From NCBI RefSeq assembly GCF_029051645.1, contig NZ_JAACFS010000016.1, positions 62,001 to 126,000 on the forward strand: 64,000 nucleotides of DNA, in the 5' to 3' direction. The translations under genes were made by a program, and so were the position numbers. Source of the DNA: Bradyrhizobium sp. CSA112 (GTDB lineage: Bacteria > Pseudomonadota > Alphaproteobacteria > Rhizobiales > Xanthobacteraceae). The notes under the pieces are model-generated. The model ran no database searches. It was not told the DNA's origin and saw nothing but the letters and a program-made list of their open reading frames with translations. Of this stretch, positions 25,393 to 32,798 are shown piece by piece. Positions within the stretch are counted from its first letter, which is position 1, and each line of letters opens with the position of its first letter.

Positions 25393-26829
25393 TCACCACG
25401 GCAGCGAGTAGGTCTTGATATTCGTAAAGCTCTTCATGGCCTCCAGCACGCCCTCTTTATGGCCGAGGCCGGAATCCTTGATGCCGCCGAACGGCGTCAG
25501 CTCCGTCCGGTATCCCGGAACTTCCCATACGTTGACGCAGCCGACGTCGAGGGCATCGACGAAGCGGGTGATGTAATCGAGCCGGTTTGTGCACAACGCC
25601 GCCGAAAGACCGAAGGCCGTTGAGTTTGCAATGGCGATGATGTGTTCGATGTCATCTGGGCACCGAATGATCGGCAGGACGGGACCAAAGGTCTCTTCGC
25701 GCACCAGCTCACAATCGGGCGGGACATGGTCCAGCAGCGTCGGCCGGTAAAGCGCGCCCTCCGGAGTATTGCCGAGCAGCAGGCGGGCGCCGCCTTCAAT
25801 TGCGGCTTCGACGCGCCCGGCTATTATCGACGCCGCCCTCGCGTTGATGACCGTCCCCACGTCCGTGTTGGGATCCATGGGATCTCCGCTCCTGAGGCGC
25901 TTCATCAGAGAGAAGGTCGCGTCGGCAAAGCGATCGGCGACATCATCGACGACCAAGGCCCGCTTGACGGCGGTACAGCGTTGCCCGGAATTTCTGGTCG
26001 CACCCTGCACCGCCAATCGGGCTGCGCGGTCGATATCGGCGTCATCCATTACGATCAGAGGATCATTCCCGCCGAGCTCGAGCACCAGCCTTCTGTATCC
26101 CACCCGTTCGGCGATTTTCTTTCCGGCGCTCACCGATCCCGTAAACGTAACCAGGTCGATGTCCGGGTCATTGATCATGGCGTCTCCCAGCGAGCGTGGA
26201 TCGCCCGTGATCACTGACAGCATTTCCGGCGGCAGTCCCGCCTCATAAAGCAGTTCGGCGAGAGCAAGCGCGGTCAAAGGAGTAGCCTCCGCCGGCTTGA
26301 GCACGACTCTGTTGTTGGTCGCGATCGCCGGAGCGAGCTTATGGCTCACGAGATTCAGGGGGTGGTTGAAGGGGGTAATCGCTGAGATGACACCAAGGAG
26401 CGGCGTCCTGGTCGCGAATATGCGCCTGCTCTGCGCACCCCCTCCGATATCGCCCGCGTAAACCGCGCCATCGTCCTGGAGCACCGCCTGCGCTGCGAAT
26501 GACCAGACATCCTGGGCCCGCGCGGTTTCATGCAGCGAGTCTTTCAGGCATAGGCCGCTTTCCGATGTAATGAGATGCGCAAGCCGGTCCCGGTTTGCTT
26601 CGATCGCCTCTGCTGTAGCGAAGAGGATCCGCGCTCGCTCACGCCTTGTGAGTCTGGAACGGAATACCCGGGCGATCGCGAAGGCGCGCCGAACGTGCTC
26701 GGGACGTGCCTGTGGCACCGCAGCTATGACCTGATCGGTAAAAGGGTTCCGCACGTCGATAGTCGAGTCCGCAAGGACGTCCTCTCCTGCGATCTTCATC
26801 GGGTGATAGAGACGTGTCGAATCCAACAT
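25393..26829 (-). CDS. phnY: Phosphonoacetaldehyde dehydrogenase (NAD-dependent)
   Basis: This 478-residue aldehyde dehydrogenase oxidises phosphonoacetaldehyde to phosphonoacetate. Catalytic Cys285 (NSGQRCTAVKR), Glu251 (LELGG) and Asn155 (PFNHP) are present. The C-terminal block VWEVPGYRTELTPFGG plus KEGVLEAMKSFTNIKTYSLPW-type ending, and the early ESGLCLKDSLHE, match the Sinorhizobium meliloti PhnY group rather than generic succinate-semialdehyde dehydrogenases. The start at 26829 has GGAGCCCGGCG before ATG; ATG 26859 and 26799 are alternatives. It is last in the pepM operon, and the upstream exporter gene overlaps it by about 190 bp in another frame. In characterised cases PhnY follows PhnW; here its substrate would come from the decarboxylase at 27787-28953. 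Confidence 0.9.
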   Translation of the reverse strand: MLDSTRLYHPMKIAGEDVLADSTIDVRNPFTDQVIAAVPQARPEHVRRAFAIARVFRSRLTRRERARILFATAEAIEANRDRLAHLITSESGLCLKDSLHETARAQDVWSFAAQAVLQDDGAVYAGDIGGGAQSRRIFATRTPLLGVISAITPFNHPLNLVSHKLAPAIATNNRVVLKPAEATPLTALALAELLYEAGLPPEMLSVITGDPRSLGDAMINDPDIDLVTFTGSVSAGKKIAERVGYRRLVLELGGNDPLIVMDDADIDRAARLAVQGATRNSGQRCTAVKRALVVDDVADRFADATFSLMKRLRSGDPMDPNTDVGTVINARAASIIAGRVEAAIEGGARLLLGNTPEGALYRPTLLDHVPPDCELVREETFGPVLPIIRCPDDIEHIIAIANSTAFGLSAALCTNRLDYITRFVDALDVGCVNVWEVPGYRTELTPFGGIKDSGLGHKEGVLEAMKSFTNIKTYSLPW

Positions 26830-27769
26830 CGCCGGGCTCCATGTGATGTTCCCTGCCAATCGCAGGTTTCAGGGCGCGTGAGACCGTACTCTGAGGGATC
26901 GGCGCCCTTGACCGCCAAATTGCGGTGGTGACGCCGACGCTCATAAGGACACAGGCGACCACGACGCACGTCGTAGAAGTCTCTCGTTGCAAAACGGCAG
27001 CCGCGACCAGCGCGACGACAGGGATGAGCACGACGCTCTGAGAAGCGATCTGCGAGGACATGCGGCTGAGCGCGCCGTACCAAGTGAGGAATGCCAATCC
27101 GGTCGCCCCGATGCAGTTGAATGCGAGGGGCCAGGCGAGTACCGGCAATTGAGTCCAGTCAAGCCGACGTTCCAGCAGCAGCGACGCAACGATGACAATT
27201 GCTCCTGAGGTCGCCAATTGAAAGACGGTACGGTTCCACACGTCGAGGTCGCCAGGGATGCGTTTATGGATCCATGTTCGCAGCGCCCAGTTGAAAGCGG
27301 ACATCGAAAACAACGCGAGGCCCAGGATGTCATGAGATGTCGCCACGGGAGTCGTACCCGACACCAGCATCCCAAGACCAAGCATGCCGCAGGTCAATGC
27401 GATAACATCGAGCAGCGATTGCATTTGGCGATCGATCGTCCATTCGACCGTGACGAGCCACAAGGGCATCGTATAGAAGATCAGGGCGCTGGTACCGACA
27501 TCGAGATACTGCAAGCCGACCAGGCCCAGCCCGAGGCCTCCGGCCATTTGAAGGAGACCCACCGCGACAAGCCTGCCCTTCCCTTCACAACCGCGCTGGA
27601 GTGGGTTTCCGAGGCACAGGCGGACAGCACCCATCCCGATGGCGCCGCCGAGCAAACAGATGCCGGTGAGAAACAGCGGCGGCGCAGACTGTAAAACATT
27701 CTTGATCCCAAGCCAGTTCGTGCTCCAAATAATGATGACGAATGAGAGGCCGCGGAAGCTGGTCAGCAT
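26639..27769 (-). CDS. DMT/EamA-family transporter, candidate phosphonate exporter, with C-terminal read-through
   Basis: The first 278 or so of 376 residues form a ten-helix drug/metabolite transporter with two EamA repeats (SFRGLSFVIIIWSTNWLGIKN opens repeat 1; the second begins near ILGLALFSMSAFNWALRTW). Family members commonly export small metabolites. The remaining ~98 residues, from about RSRAPIPQ on, are polar, arginine-rich and lie over the start of phnY in another frame, so the normal stop seems to have been lost or a frameshift has occurred. ATG 27769 is used; GTG 27790, overlapping the decarboxylase stop and preceded by GGAG, is an alternative. Export of the operon's phosphonate product is inferred from position alone. 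Confidence 0.8.
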   Translation of the reverse strand: MLTSFRGLSFVIIIWSTNWLGIKNVLQSAPPLFLTGICLLGGAIGMGAVRLCLGNPLQRGCEGKGRLVAVGLLQMAGGLGLGLVGLQYLDVGTSALIFYTMPLWLVTVEWTIDRQMQSLLDVIALTCGMLGLGMLVSGTTPVATSHDILGLALFSMSAFNWALRTWIHKRIPGDLDVWNRTVFQLATSGAIVIVASLLLERRLDWTQLPVLAWPLAFNCIGATGLAFLTWYGALSRMSSQIASQSVVLIPVVALVAAAVLQRETSTTCVVVACVLMSVGVTTAIWRSRAPIPQSTVSRALKPAIGREHHMEPGDVGFDTSLSPDEDRRRGRPCGLDYRRAEPFYRSGHSCGATGTSRARSARLRDRPGIPFQTHKA

Positions 27770-27786
27770 ATTGACCGCCTGATGTT

Positions 27787-28953
27787 TCACCGAGCCACTC
27801 CCGCCGGTGCGGCCTTCAGGTGGAAAGCCCGCGGCTGGTTCAGCGCGATCTGGAACGCTTCTTTGTTCTCCTCCGGCGTGTGACGCGACGTAACCCGGGG
27901 TAGCGAGCGCGCATGTGATTGATTGACCTTGCACAGCAGGAAGTGCGGCCCTTCGGTCGACAGGCTTCGCGCGACCGCCTCGCCCAATTCAGCACTGGTT
28001 ACGCACCGGCTGACCGCGCGGTACCCGCACGCCACGGCGACGGCTTCCAGCGAGGAAGTCACCGAGGTGGTTTCCTGCCCTCCGGTCGAAACGTAGCCTT
28101 CGTTATCGAGCACGATGTGCAGGAAATTTCGGGGAGATGCGTACCCGATCGTGGACAGGACTCCCATATGCATCAGCACCGCGCCATCACCATCCAGCGC
28201 GACCACGCGACGCGATGGATGCGCGAGCGCGACCCCCGCAGCCACCGCGCTGCAATGGCCCAACGATCCCTGCATGTAGAAATTCTCCGGACGGTCGCTC
28301 AAGCGAAATAACTCCCGGGAGATGAAGCCGGTCGTTGAGACCACGAGATCGGTCGGTCGCAGGGCTTCGCTGACGATTTCCAGAGCGCATCCGACGCTGA
28401 GTGGATAGCCCCCTACTTGTTGCTCCCCGTTGACAACGACGCCGAGGCCCGCCGATAGCTGACCTTTCCGGACCAAAATCGCAAACGAGATCGATCGCTG
28501 CAATGCCTCTTCAGCCCTCAGGAGAGCTGCCATGAAGCCCTGCGGCGTCCCGTCGAACTCGCTCCATGGGATTGCCAGTTGATCGAGCAATGCGTGGGTA
28601 TTGGCGCCCATGATGCGATGCTGCGGCTCGTCCTCGGGTTCGTCGGTATGTCCCCGCACGGAGATCAGGAGCAGTGTCGGAATGCAGTTGACCTGCACCA
28701 GCGATGTCAGCGGATTGACAATGTTTCCCAGCCCGGAATTCTGGAGGGCGACTACGCTTCGTCGCCCCGCCAGTGCCGCGCCGACGGCGAATGCCAGCGC
28801 GCTGCCTTCGCTCGCCGCCGGGACCGACGTAATATCGCCATCCAAGGATACCTGCTGAAACAGATCGGCGAAATTCGAGCAGGGTACTCCGGAAAAAAAC
28901 TCGTACTTCTGCTGCTTCAGAAGACCCAATAGTGTCGTTGTCGACATAGTCAT
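27787..28953 (-). CDS. Phosphonopyruvate decarboxylase (ThDP-dependent)
   Basis: It decarboxylates phosphonopyruvate to phosphonoacetaldehyde, the irreversible step that pulls the unfavourable PEP mutase reaction forward. This 388-residue protein has the catalytic glutamate of the pyrimidine domain in PAASEGSA (Glu49) and the EDEPQH signature of phosphonopyruvate decarboxylases at 107-112. The ThDP-Mg motif runs from GDGAVL (255-260) to DNEG (Asn284). The length fits Ppd/AepY (about 375-400) and is half that of ordinary pyruvate decarboxylases. The start at 28953 has GGAGAAGAGC upstream; ATG 28947 is also possible. Sulfopyruvate decarboxylase is the nearest alternative, but pepM in the same operon decides for phosphonopyruvate. 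Confidence 0.92.
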   Translation of the reverse strand: MTMSTTTLLGLLKQQKYEFFSGVPCSNFADLFQQVSLDGDITSVPAASEGSALAFAVGAALAGRRSVVALQNSGLGNIVNPLTSLVQVNCIPTLLLISVRGHTDEPEDEPQHRIMGANTHALLDQLAIPWSEFDGTPQGFMAALLRAEEALQRSISFAILVRKGQLSAGLGVVVNGEQQVGGYPLSVGCALEIVSEALRPTDLVVSTTGFISRELFRLSDRPENFYMQGSLGHCSAVAAGVALAHPSRRVVALDGDGAVLMHMGVLSTIGYASPRNFLHIVLDNEGYVSTGGQETTSVTSSLEAVAVACGYRAVSRCVTSAELGEAVARSLSTEGPHFLLCKVNQSHARSLPRVTSRHTPEENKEAFQIALNQPRAFHLKAAPAGVAR

Positions 28954-29073
28954 TTTAGCTCTTCTCCCCATAGGATGATATTTCCGGCGCCGGACAGAGC
29001 GGAGCGTTTGGTGCCGTCAGCGTCGCTGACCAGGATCAGGCAAAACGCCTTCAGACAGCGATCTTGTTCAGGT

Positions 29074-30147
29074 TCAGCTAGGTCTGTTGGCGAGCTTTCG
29101 CGCCGTGATGAGACTTCGGTTGCAAATCGACCTGCGATAGTCGACGTGCTGAAAGCCGACGCCTTCCATGAGAGACCGCATGTCCTCGAAGCTGTAGCAG
29201 CAGCCCTCATAGCTGGTGGTCAGCAGGACCGAATATTCTGCCTCCGCGACCGGCGCAGGACCGCCTCGGTCGTCCGGGTGGCAGCTATAAACGGCCACCC
29301 GACCTCCAGGCAGCAAGCTTTGGTAGGATTTATCCAGCAGCATCTGCACTTTTTCCGGTCCCCAATTGTGAAGGACATGCGAATAGAGATGGAGAGAAGC
29401 GGTCTCTGGAAATGGATCGACAAACATATCTCCGGCGATCACACGCGCTCTAGCTGCCGTAAGCTTGCGCTCGGCAAGACATCGCGTGGCGAGCTGGTCG
29501 ACCGGGGGACGCTCGAAGATCGTCGCCGACAGATGGGGATATCGGTTGAGCAGATGCGCGGAATAGACCCCGGACCCACCTGCCACATCGAGAATGGCCG
29601 TGTCCTGTGAGCAATCGAGCAGGCGCACGAGATCGGGAGCAAAAATCCGCCCGCGCTCCTCCATTCCGCGCGTATTCAGATCGGCGAAATCATCCGTTTG
29701 CATCAGCGCGTCCCAGTTGACCGTGGCGCCACGCTCAACATGCCACGTGTCAGGTGCATCCAGGCGCAATAGGTCGTAGATCTCCCGGACAGAAGATTTG
29801 TACTTCATGACAGCGATGTAAGAGGAGATGTTCTCGCTTGAGTTGCGGCTTAAGTAGCGCCGCGCGGACGCCGTAGCGAGAAGCTTGCCATCAACATTGT
29901 CGAGCAGCCCCCAGGACTCAAAGAGCCTGATCATCGTTCGCGTCGGCCGCTCCTTGATCTGAAAATGCCTGCGCAGCTCTGCTTCAGTCGCGGGAGCCTG
30001 GTCGAGATAGGTGAAGAGATCGAGCCACGAGACGGCCGCAATATAGAGGTCGGCCGCATAGGAACTATCGCGCCATCGGATCACCTGCGCGATATCAGGT
30101 TCAGGAAGCTGAGTTGGTACTGACACCGCTAGTGGTGAATGAAGCAT
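29074..30147 (-). CDS. SAM-dependent O-methyltransferase (acetylserotonin/caffeate OMT-like) in the phosphonate operon
   Basis: This 357-residue protein has an N-terminal dimerisation/winged-helix part (about residues 20-100, with ATEAELRRHFQIKERPTRTM) and a C-terminal class I methyltransferase domain. The SAM-binding motif is DVAGGSGVYS at 187-196, followed by FERP (acidic ribose ligand) and HVLHNWGPEKV, where the histidine aligns with the general base of plant-type O-methyltransferases. GGAG lies 9 nt before ATG 30147. It sits 61 bp after pepM and 120 bp before the decarboxylase in the same direction. The acceptor is unknown. Methylation of a phosphonate hydroxyl, or of a carboxylate or phosphonyl oxygen of phosphonoacetate, are possibilities, not demonstrated. 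Confidence 0.85.
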   Translation of the reverse strand: MLHSPLAVSVPTQLPEPDIAQVIRWRDSSYAADLYIAAVSWLDLFTYLDQAPATEAELRRHFQIKERPTRTMIRLFESWGLLDNVDGKLLATASARRYLSRNSSENISSYIAVMKYKSSVREIYDLLRLDAPDTWHVERGATVNWDALMQTDDFADLNTRGMEERGRIFAPDLVRLLDCSQDTAILDVAGGSGVYSAHLLNRYPHLSATIFERPPVDQLATRCLAERKLTAARARVIAGDMFVDPFPETASLHLYSHVLHNWGPEKVQMLLDKSYQSLLPGGRVAVYSCHPDDRGGPAPVAEAEYSVLLTTSYEGCCYSFEDMRSLMEGVGFQHVDYRRSICNRSLITARKLANRPS

Positions 30148-30208
30148 GGCACGATCTCCGCGTTAGGGAAGTTTCTATGGGGATAGCGTGTGATGGGGGA
30201 ACAGAGGA

Positions 30209-31159
30209 TCACGCTTTTGCGTGACCGTTTCCGCTGTGCTGCGGCAAGTATCGCTCCTCGGCCGCAGCGAGTTCGCCGTAACGCAGCAGACCGAAGACCT
30301 CGTCGAGCGTGGCGACTTCGCCTTCGATGCCGGCGATGCTTTGCTCGGCGATAATGCGGCCGCAGATGTCTCTCATCCCGGCGATTGCAGCTCGCATCGA
30401 GTGGTTGGCCCAGATCACCGTCGAGATACCGGCTTCGCGATAGGCGGAGACGGGCGTTCGATAGTATTTGGTGGGGACGATCACAACGGGAAGCCGGTTC
30501 TGCCAGGCGCCGGCGAAAGCGAGGATCTCGTCCGCCACGCTCTTGCGCGAATGAATGAGGATGGCGTCAGCTCCGGCCTCGGCATAGGCATGGGCGCGCG
30601 TGAGAGCCTCGTCCATTCCGTGGCCGGCGATCAGCGCCTCGATCCGTGCAACGAGGACAAGGTCGTCGCCCACCGCATCCTTCACAGCGCGCAGCCGGCC
30701 CGAGAATTCGCCGGTATCGGCGAGCGGATGCCGATCGCCGACGAACGAATTCATCTTGGGAAAACCCTTATCCTCCAGCGCGACGCCGGCAGCGCCACGC
30801 TGCTGCAGCTTGCGCGCCAGAAGGCGCGCGTTGTTGAAATTGCCAAAGCCGCTATCGCCGTCGACAAGCACCGGAAGATCAGTCGAGTCGACCATGCGCT
30901 CGACGACATCAACGAGCTGGGTCCAGGAGGCTTCGTTGGCGTCCCGGTAGCCGAGCGAGCACGAAATCGACAGGCCCGACGCCCAGAGTCCCTTGAAACC
31001 TGCACGCTCGGCTATGGCGCCCGACAGACCGTCGTGGGCCTCCATCAGAAAGGAGAGCTCGTGATTGCAGCAAATCTGGTTGCGAAGTTTATCCGCCGCT
31101 CCCGACGCAGCGTGATGGCGACGGCCGTTTGCGACGACGGACTGGTTTTGCGTTTGCAT
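30209..31159 (-). CDS. pepM: Phosphoenolpyruvate phosphomutase
   Basis: PEP mutase makes the C-P bond, converting PEP to phosphonopyruvate; it is the entry step of nearly all phosphonate biosynthesis. This 316-residue member of the isocitrate lyase/PEP mutase superfamily has the diagnostic EDK-x5-NS motif (Glu129-Asp-Lys131, Asn137-Ser138), which separates true mutases from lyases and oxaloacetate hydrolases. VDGDSGFGN (99-107) supplies magnesium ligands and WASGLS (59-64) belongs to the active-site lid region. The start at 31159 has AAGGAG six bases upstream, so longer starts are rejected. It is first in the operon with the methyltransferase, decarboxylase, exporter and phnY. The 30-residue N-terminal leader is variable. 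Confidence 0.95.
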   Translation of the reverse strand: MQTQNQSVVANGRRHHAASGAADKLRNQICCNHELSFLMEAHDGLSGAIAERAGFKGLWASGLSISCSLGYRDANEASWTQLVDVVERMVDSTDLPVLVDGDSGFGNFNNARLLARKLQQRGAAGVALEDKGFPKMNSFVGDRHPLADTGEFSGRLRAVKDAVGDDLVLVARIEALIAGHGMDEALTRAHAYAEAGADAILIHSRKSVADEILAFAGAWQNRLPVVIVPTKYYRTPVSAYREAGISTVIWANHSMRAAIAGMRDICGRIIAEQSIAGIEGEVATLDEVFGLLRYGELAAAEERYLPQHSGNGHAKA

Positions 31160-31200
31160 GTCGAACTCCTTGAGCGTCCCATCTGCATCATGACGCTTGA

Positions 31201-31282
31201 CTAACAATAGTTGTGACACGTTTATACGTGGCGTCAATATCTAATTCTAGTTGATGAGCTAAATTTCTAATTCTCGTTGATG
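31201..31282. promoter_or_regulatory. pepM control region with repeated operator motif
   Basis: CTAATTCTAGTTGATG (31241-31256) and CTAATTCTCGTTGATG (31267-31282) are near-identical direct repeats 26 bp apart, with a degenerate third copy CTAACAATAGTTGTGA at 31201-31216. An inverted repeat CACGT-TTAT-ACGTG lies at 31217-31230. On the minus strand TTGACG (31237-31232) follows directly and could be the pepM minus-35, but no convincing minus-10 was assigned. The 14-bp core recurs exactly at 33650-33663. Confidence 0.6.
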
Positions 31283-31556
31283 TGGAGTCATCTGGAGCGC
31301 ACGCGGCCGGATGCCGATGCCACTTCAATAATTCATTGCAACCGAGAGCTGATTCAGCCCCGACTTCGCGCAGTCAGATCGGCACGCCCGACTGAGGCGA
31401 AGCGGAATCGCAGGAAGACCGCCGTCACGAAAGCGTGAAGCCAATCGTTCATCGAATTTTGATGTCTAGCCGAGCGAGTATCACTAAGATGCCGCAACTG
31501 CGCCAAATAACGAGCGCTAGATGAACGACTTTGCTCCTCGGTTGGGTGGGGGTCGC

Positions 31557-32438
31557 ATGCAAACAATCATTCTGGACGACCATGGTCGCGCATGGGACGT
31601 TCGATCCCCGGCCTTACGCAGTTTCCTGCATTGCTCGATTCCTGACTTCGATTTTCTGACCTACCTCATCGAAAATCTGGGATTTGTGGCTGTCACGAAA
31701 ATCGCTCCCAATGCGGCGCGCGTCCGATTCCGGTCCGAAACGGTGTCCCAGACGAGCATCGCCGCAGTTCTATACTACCTCGCTGATATGGGGATCGAGC
31801 GCACCATCATTTCCCACCCGGACCAGTTCGTCGAGAGACTGTTCCCGAGCCTCGCGCAGACGATCACCTACATTGCCGAGCAGATTGCTTCGAGCCATCA
31901 GCAACCTTCTTCCGCGTTCACGAGCAAAGAGCTCCCGCTCGAAATACTTGCGAACACGGACGGAGCACTTTCATCGCTTTTCGCGCAATGGATTGATTCG
32001 AAGCAGGTTTACGACTCAGCGTCGCTGGCCGACGTGTTGCCTGAATCGCTTCGTCCGCGCTTCATGCTTGTCGAGCCCTTGGATGGCCGCCTGACGATTA
32101 CCGATGTCGGATCTGGCTTTGAGATTTACGGCGAGACCTGGCGGAAGAATTCGCGGGGCCTGCCGATGGAAGAACAGCCGGATTACGACTACGGCCAGTG
32201 GGTGCAAGCCATTTACCGCCGGGTCCAGGAGACGCGGCTGCCGCGCCTGGACGAGGTGGACGCCACGATCAGACGGCCAGACAGGAACGATAGCATTCGC
32301 TGCCATTATCGGCGTCTCATCTTGCCGTTCACCTGCAAGGGAAACGGGGGAACATGCCTTCTCGGCGCCTCGGTCTTTGACTTCAGGGAGCAACAATCTT
32401 CCCTAGATCGCCGGGCTGTCGAAGAATGTCCGGCGTAG
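31557..32438 (+). CDS. Hypothetical protein with PAS-like C-terminal half
   Basis: This 293-residue soluble protein is not assigned to a named family. Residues 1-110 (MQTIILDDHGRAWDV onward) form an alpha/beta region. Residues about 165-280 (RPRFMLVEPLDGRLTITDVG, YGETWRKNSRGL, YRRVQETRLPR, YRRLILPFTCKGNGG) resemble PAS_5-type ligand-binding modules of alphaproteobacteria. No enzymatic or DNA-binding motif is evident. ATG 31557 is preferred for the GGTGGGGG just upstream; ATG 31521 would add 12 residues. It is divergent from pepM and shares its control region, so it may sense a signal for, or be co-regulated with, phosphonate production. Its 3-prime end overlaps the convergent SnoaL-like gene by 36 bp. 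Confidence 0.7.
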   Translation: MQTIILDDHGRAWDVRSPALRSFLHCSIPDFDFLTYLIENLGFVAVTKIAPNAARVRFRSETVSQTSIAAVLYYLADMGIERTIISHPDQFVERLFPSLAQTITYIAEQIASSHQQPSSAFTSKELPLEILANTDGALSSLFAQWIDSKQVYDSASLADVLPESLRPRFMLVEPLDGRLTITDVGSGFEIYGETWRKNSRGLPMEEQPDYDYGQWVQAIYRRVQETRLPRLDEVDATIRRPDRNDSIRCHYRRLILPFTCKGNGGTCLLGASVFDFREQQSSLDRRAVEECPA

Positions 32439-32798
32439 ATCAATCCGCCCTTCCCTGATGCGGTAGACATCTGCAAAACGAATGCTGAGATTGCGCCCAT
32501 TCTTGGCAACGCCGGAAAAGCTGCCCCAGCACGCAACGTTTGCGCCGTCGCTTAGCACCCTCTCGACGCGGTGCTGGCCGAGCGAAATGATCCGTTTCGT
32601 CAAGTAGAAGTCCAGGATAGCCGGCTTTCCGACGAACGGCTCATAACCCGGTCGTTCGTAGATCGCCTCGTCGTGGAGAAAATCGGAAAGCCCTGCCCAG
32701 TCCCGGCCGTCGATGCAACCGAACAGCCCTTTGACAAGCCCTTCTGAATCCTCGGGACGAAAGGTTTGGATATTTACCGCCTCGTCTTGCGACATCAC
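32403..32798 (-). CDS. SnoaL/NTF2-like protein
   Basis: This 131-residue protein has the NTF2-like cone fold pattern: an N-terminal helix pair (EDSEGLVKGLFGCIDGRDWAGLSDFL), then DEAIYERPGYEPFVGKPAILDFY and a C-terminal sheet with VACWGSFSGVAKNGR and RFADVYRIREGRID. The family includes polyketide cyclases, dehydratases and many unassigned small enzymes, so chemistry cannot be stated. The start overlaps the stop of the GNAT-like gene (ATGA), so the two form a minus-strand pair. The 3-prime end overlaps the convergent PAS-like gene by 36 bp. Confidence 0.75.
   Translation of the reverse strand: MMSQDEAVNIQTFRPEDSEGLVKGLFGCIDGRDWAGLSDFLHDEAIYERPGYEPFVGKPAILDFYLTKRIISLGQHRVERVLSDGANVACWGSFSGVAKNGRNLSIRFADVYRIREGRIDLRRTFFDSPAI

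Noticed and set aside
25393..26829. Succinate-semialdehyde dehydrogenase as the identity of the aldehyde dehydrogenase
   Set aside because: The C-terminal EAMKSFTN..SLPW ending and ESGLCLKDSL block fit PhnY, and the operon supplies phosphonoacetaldehyde.
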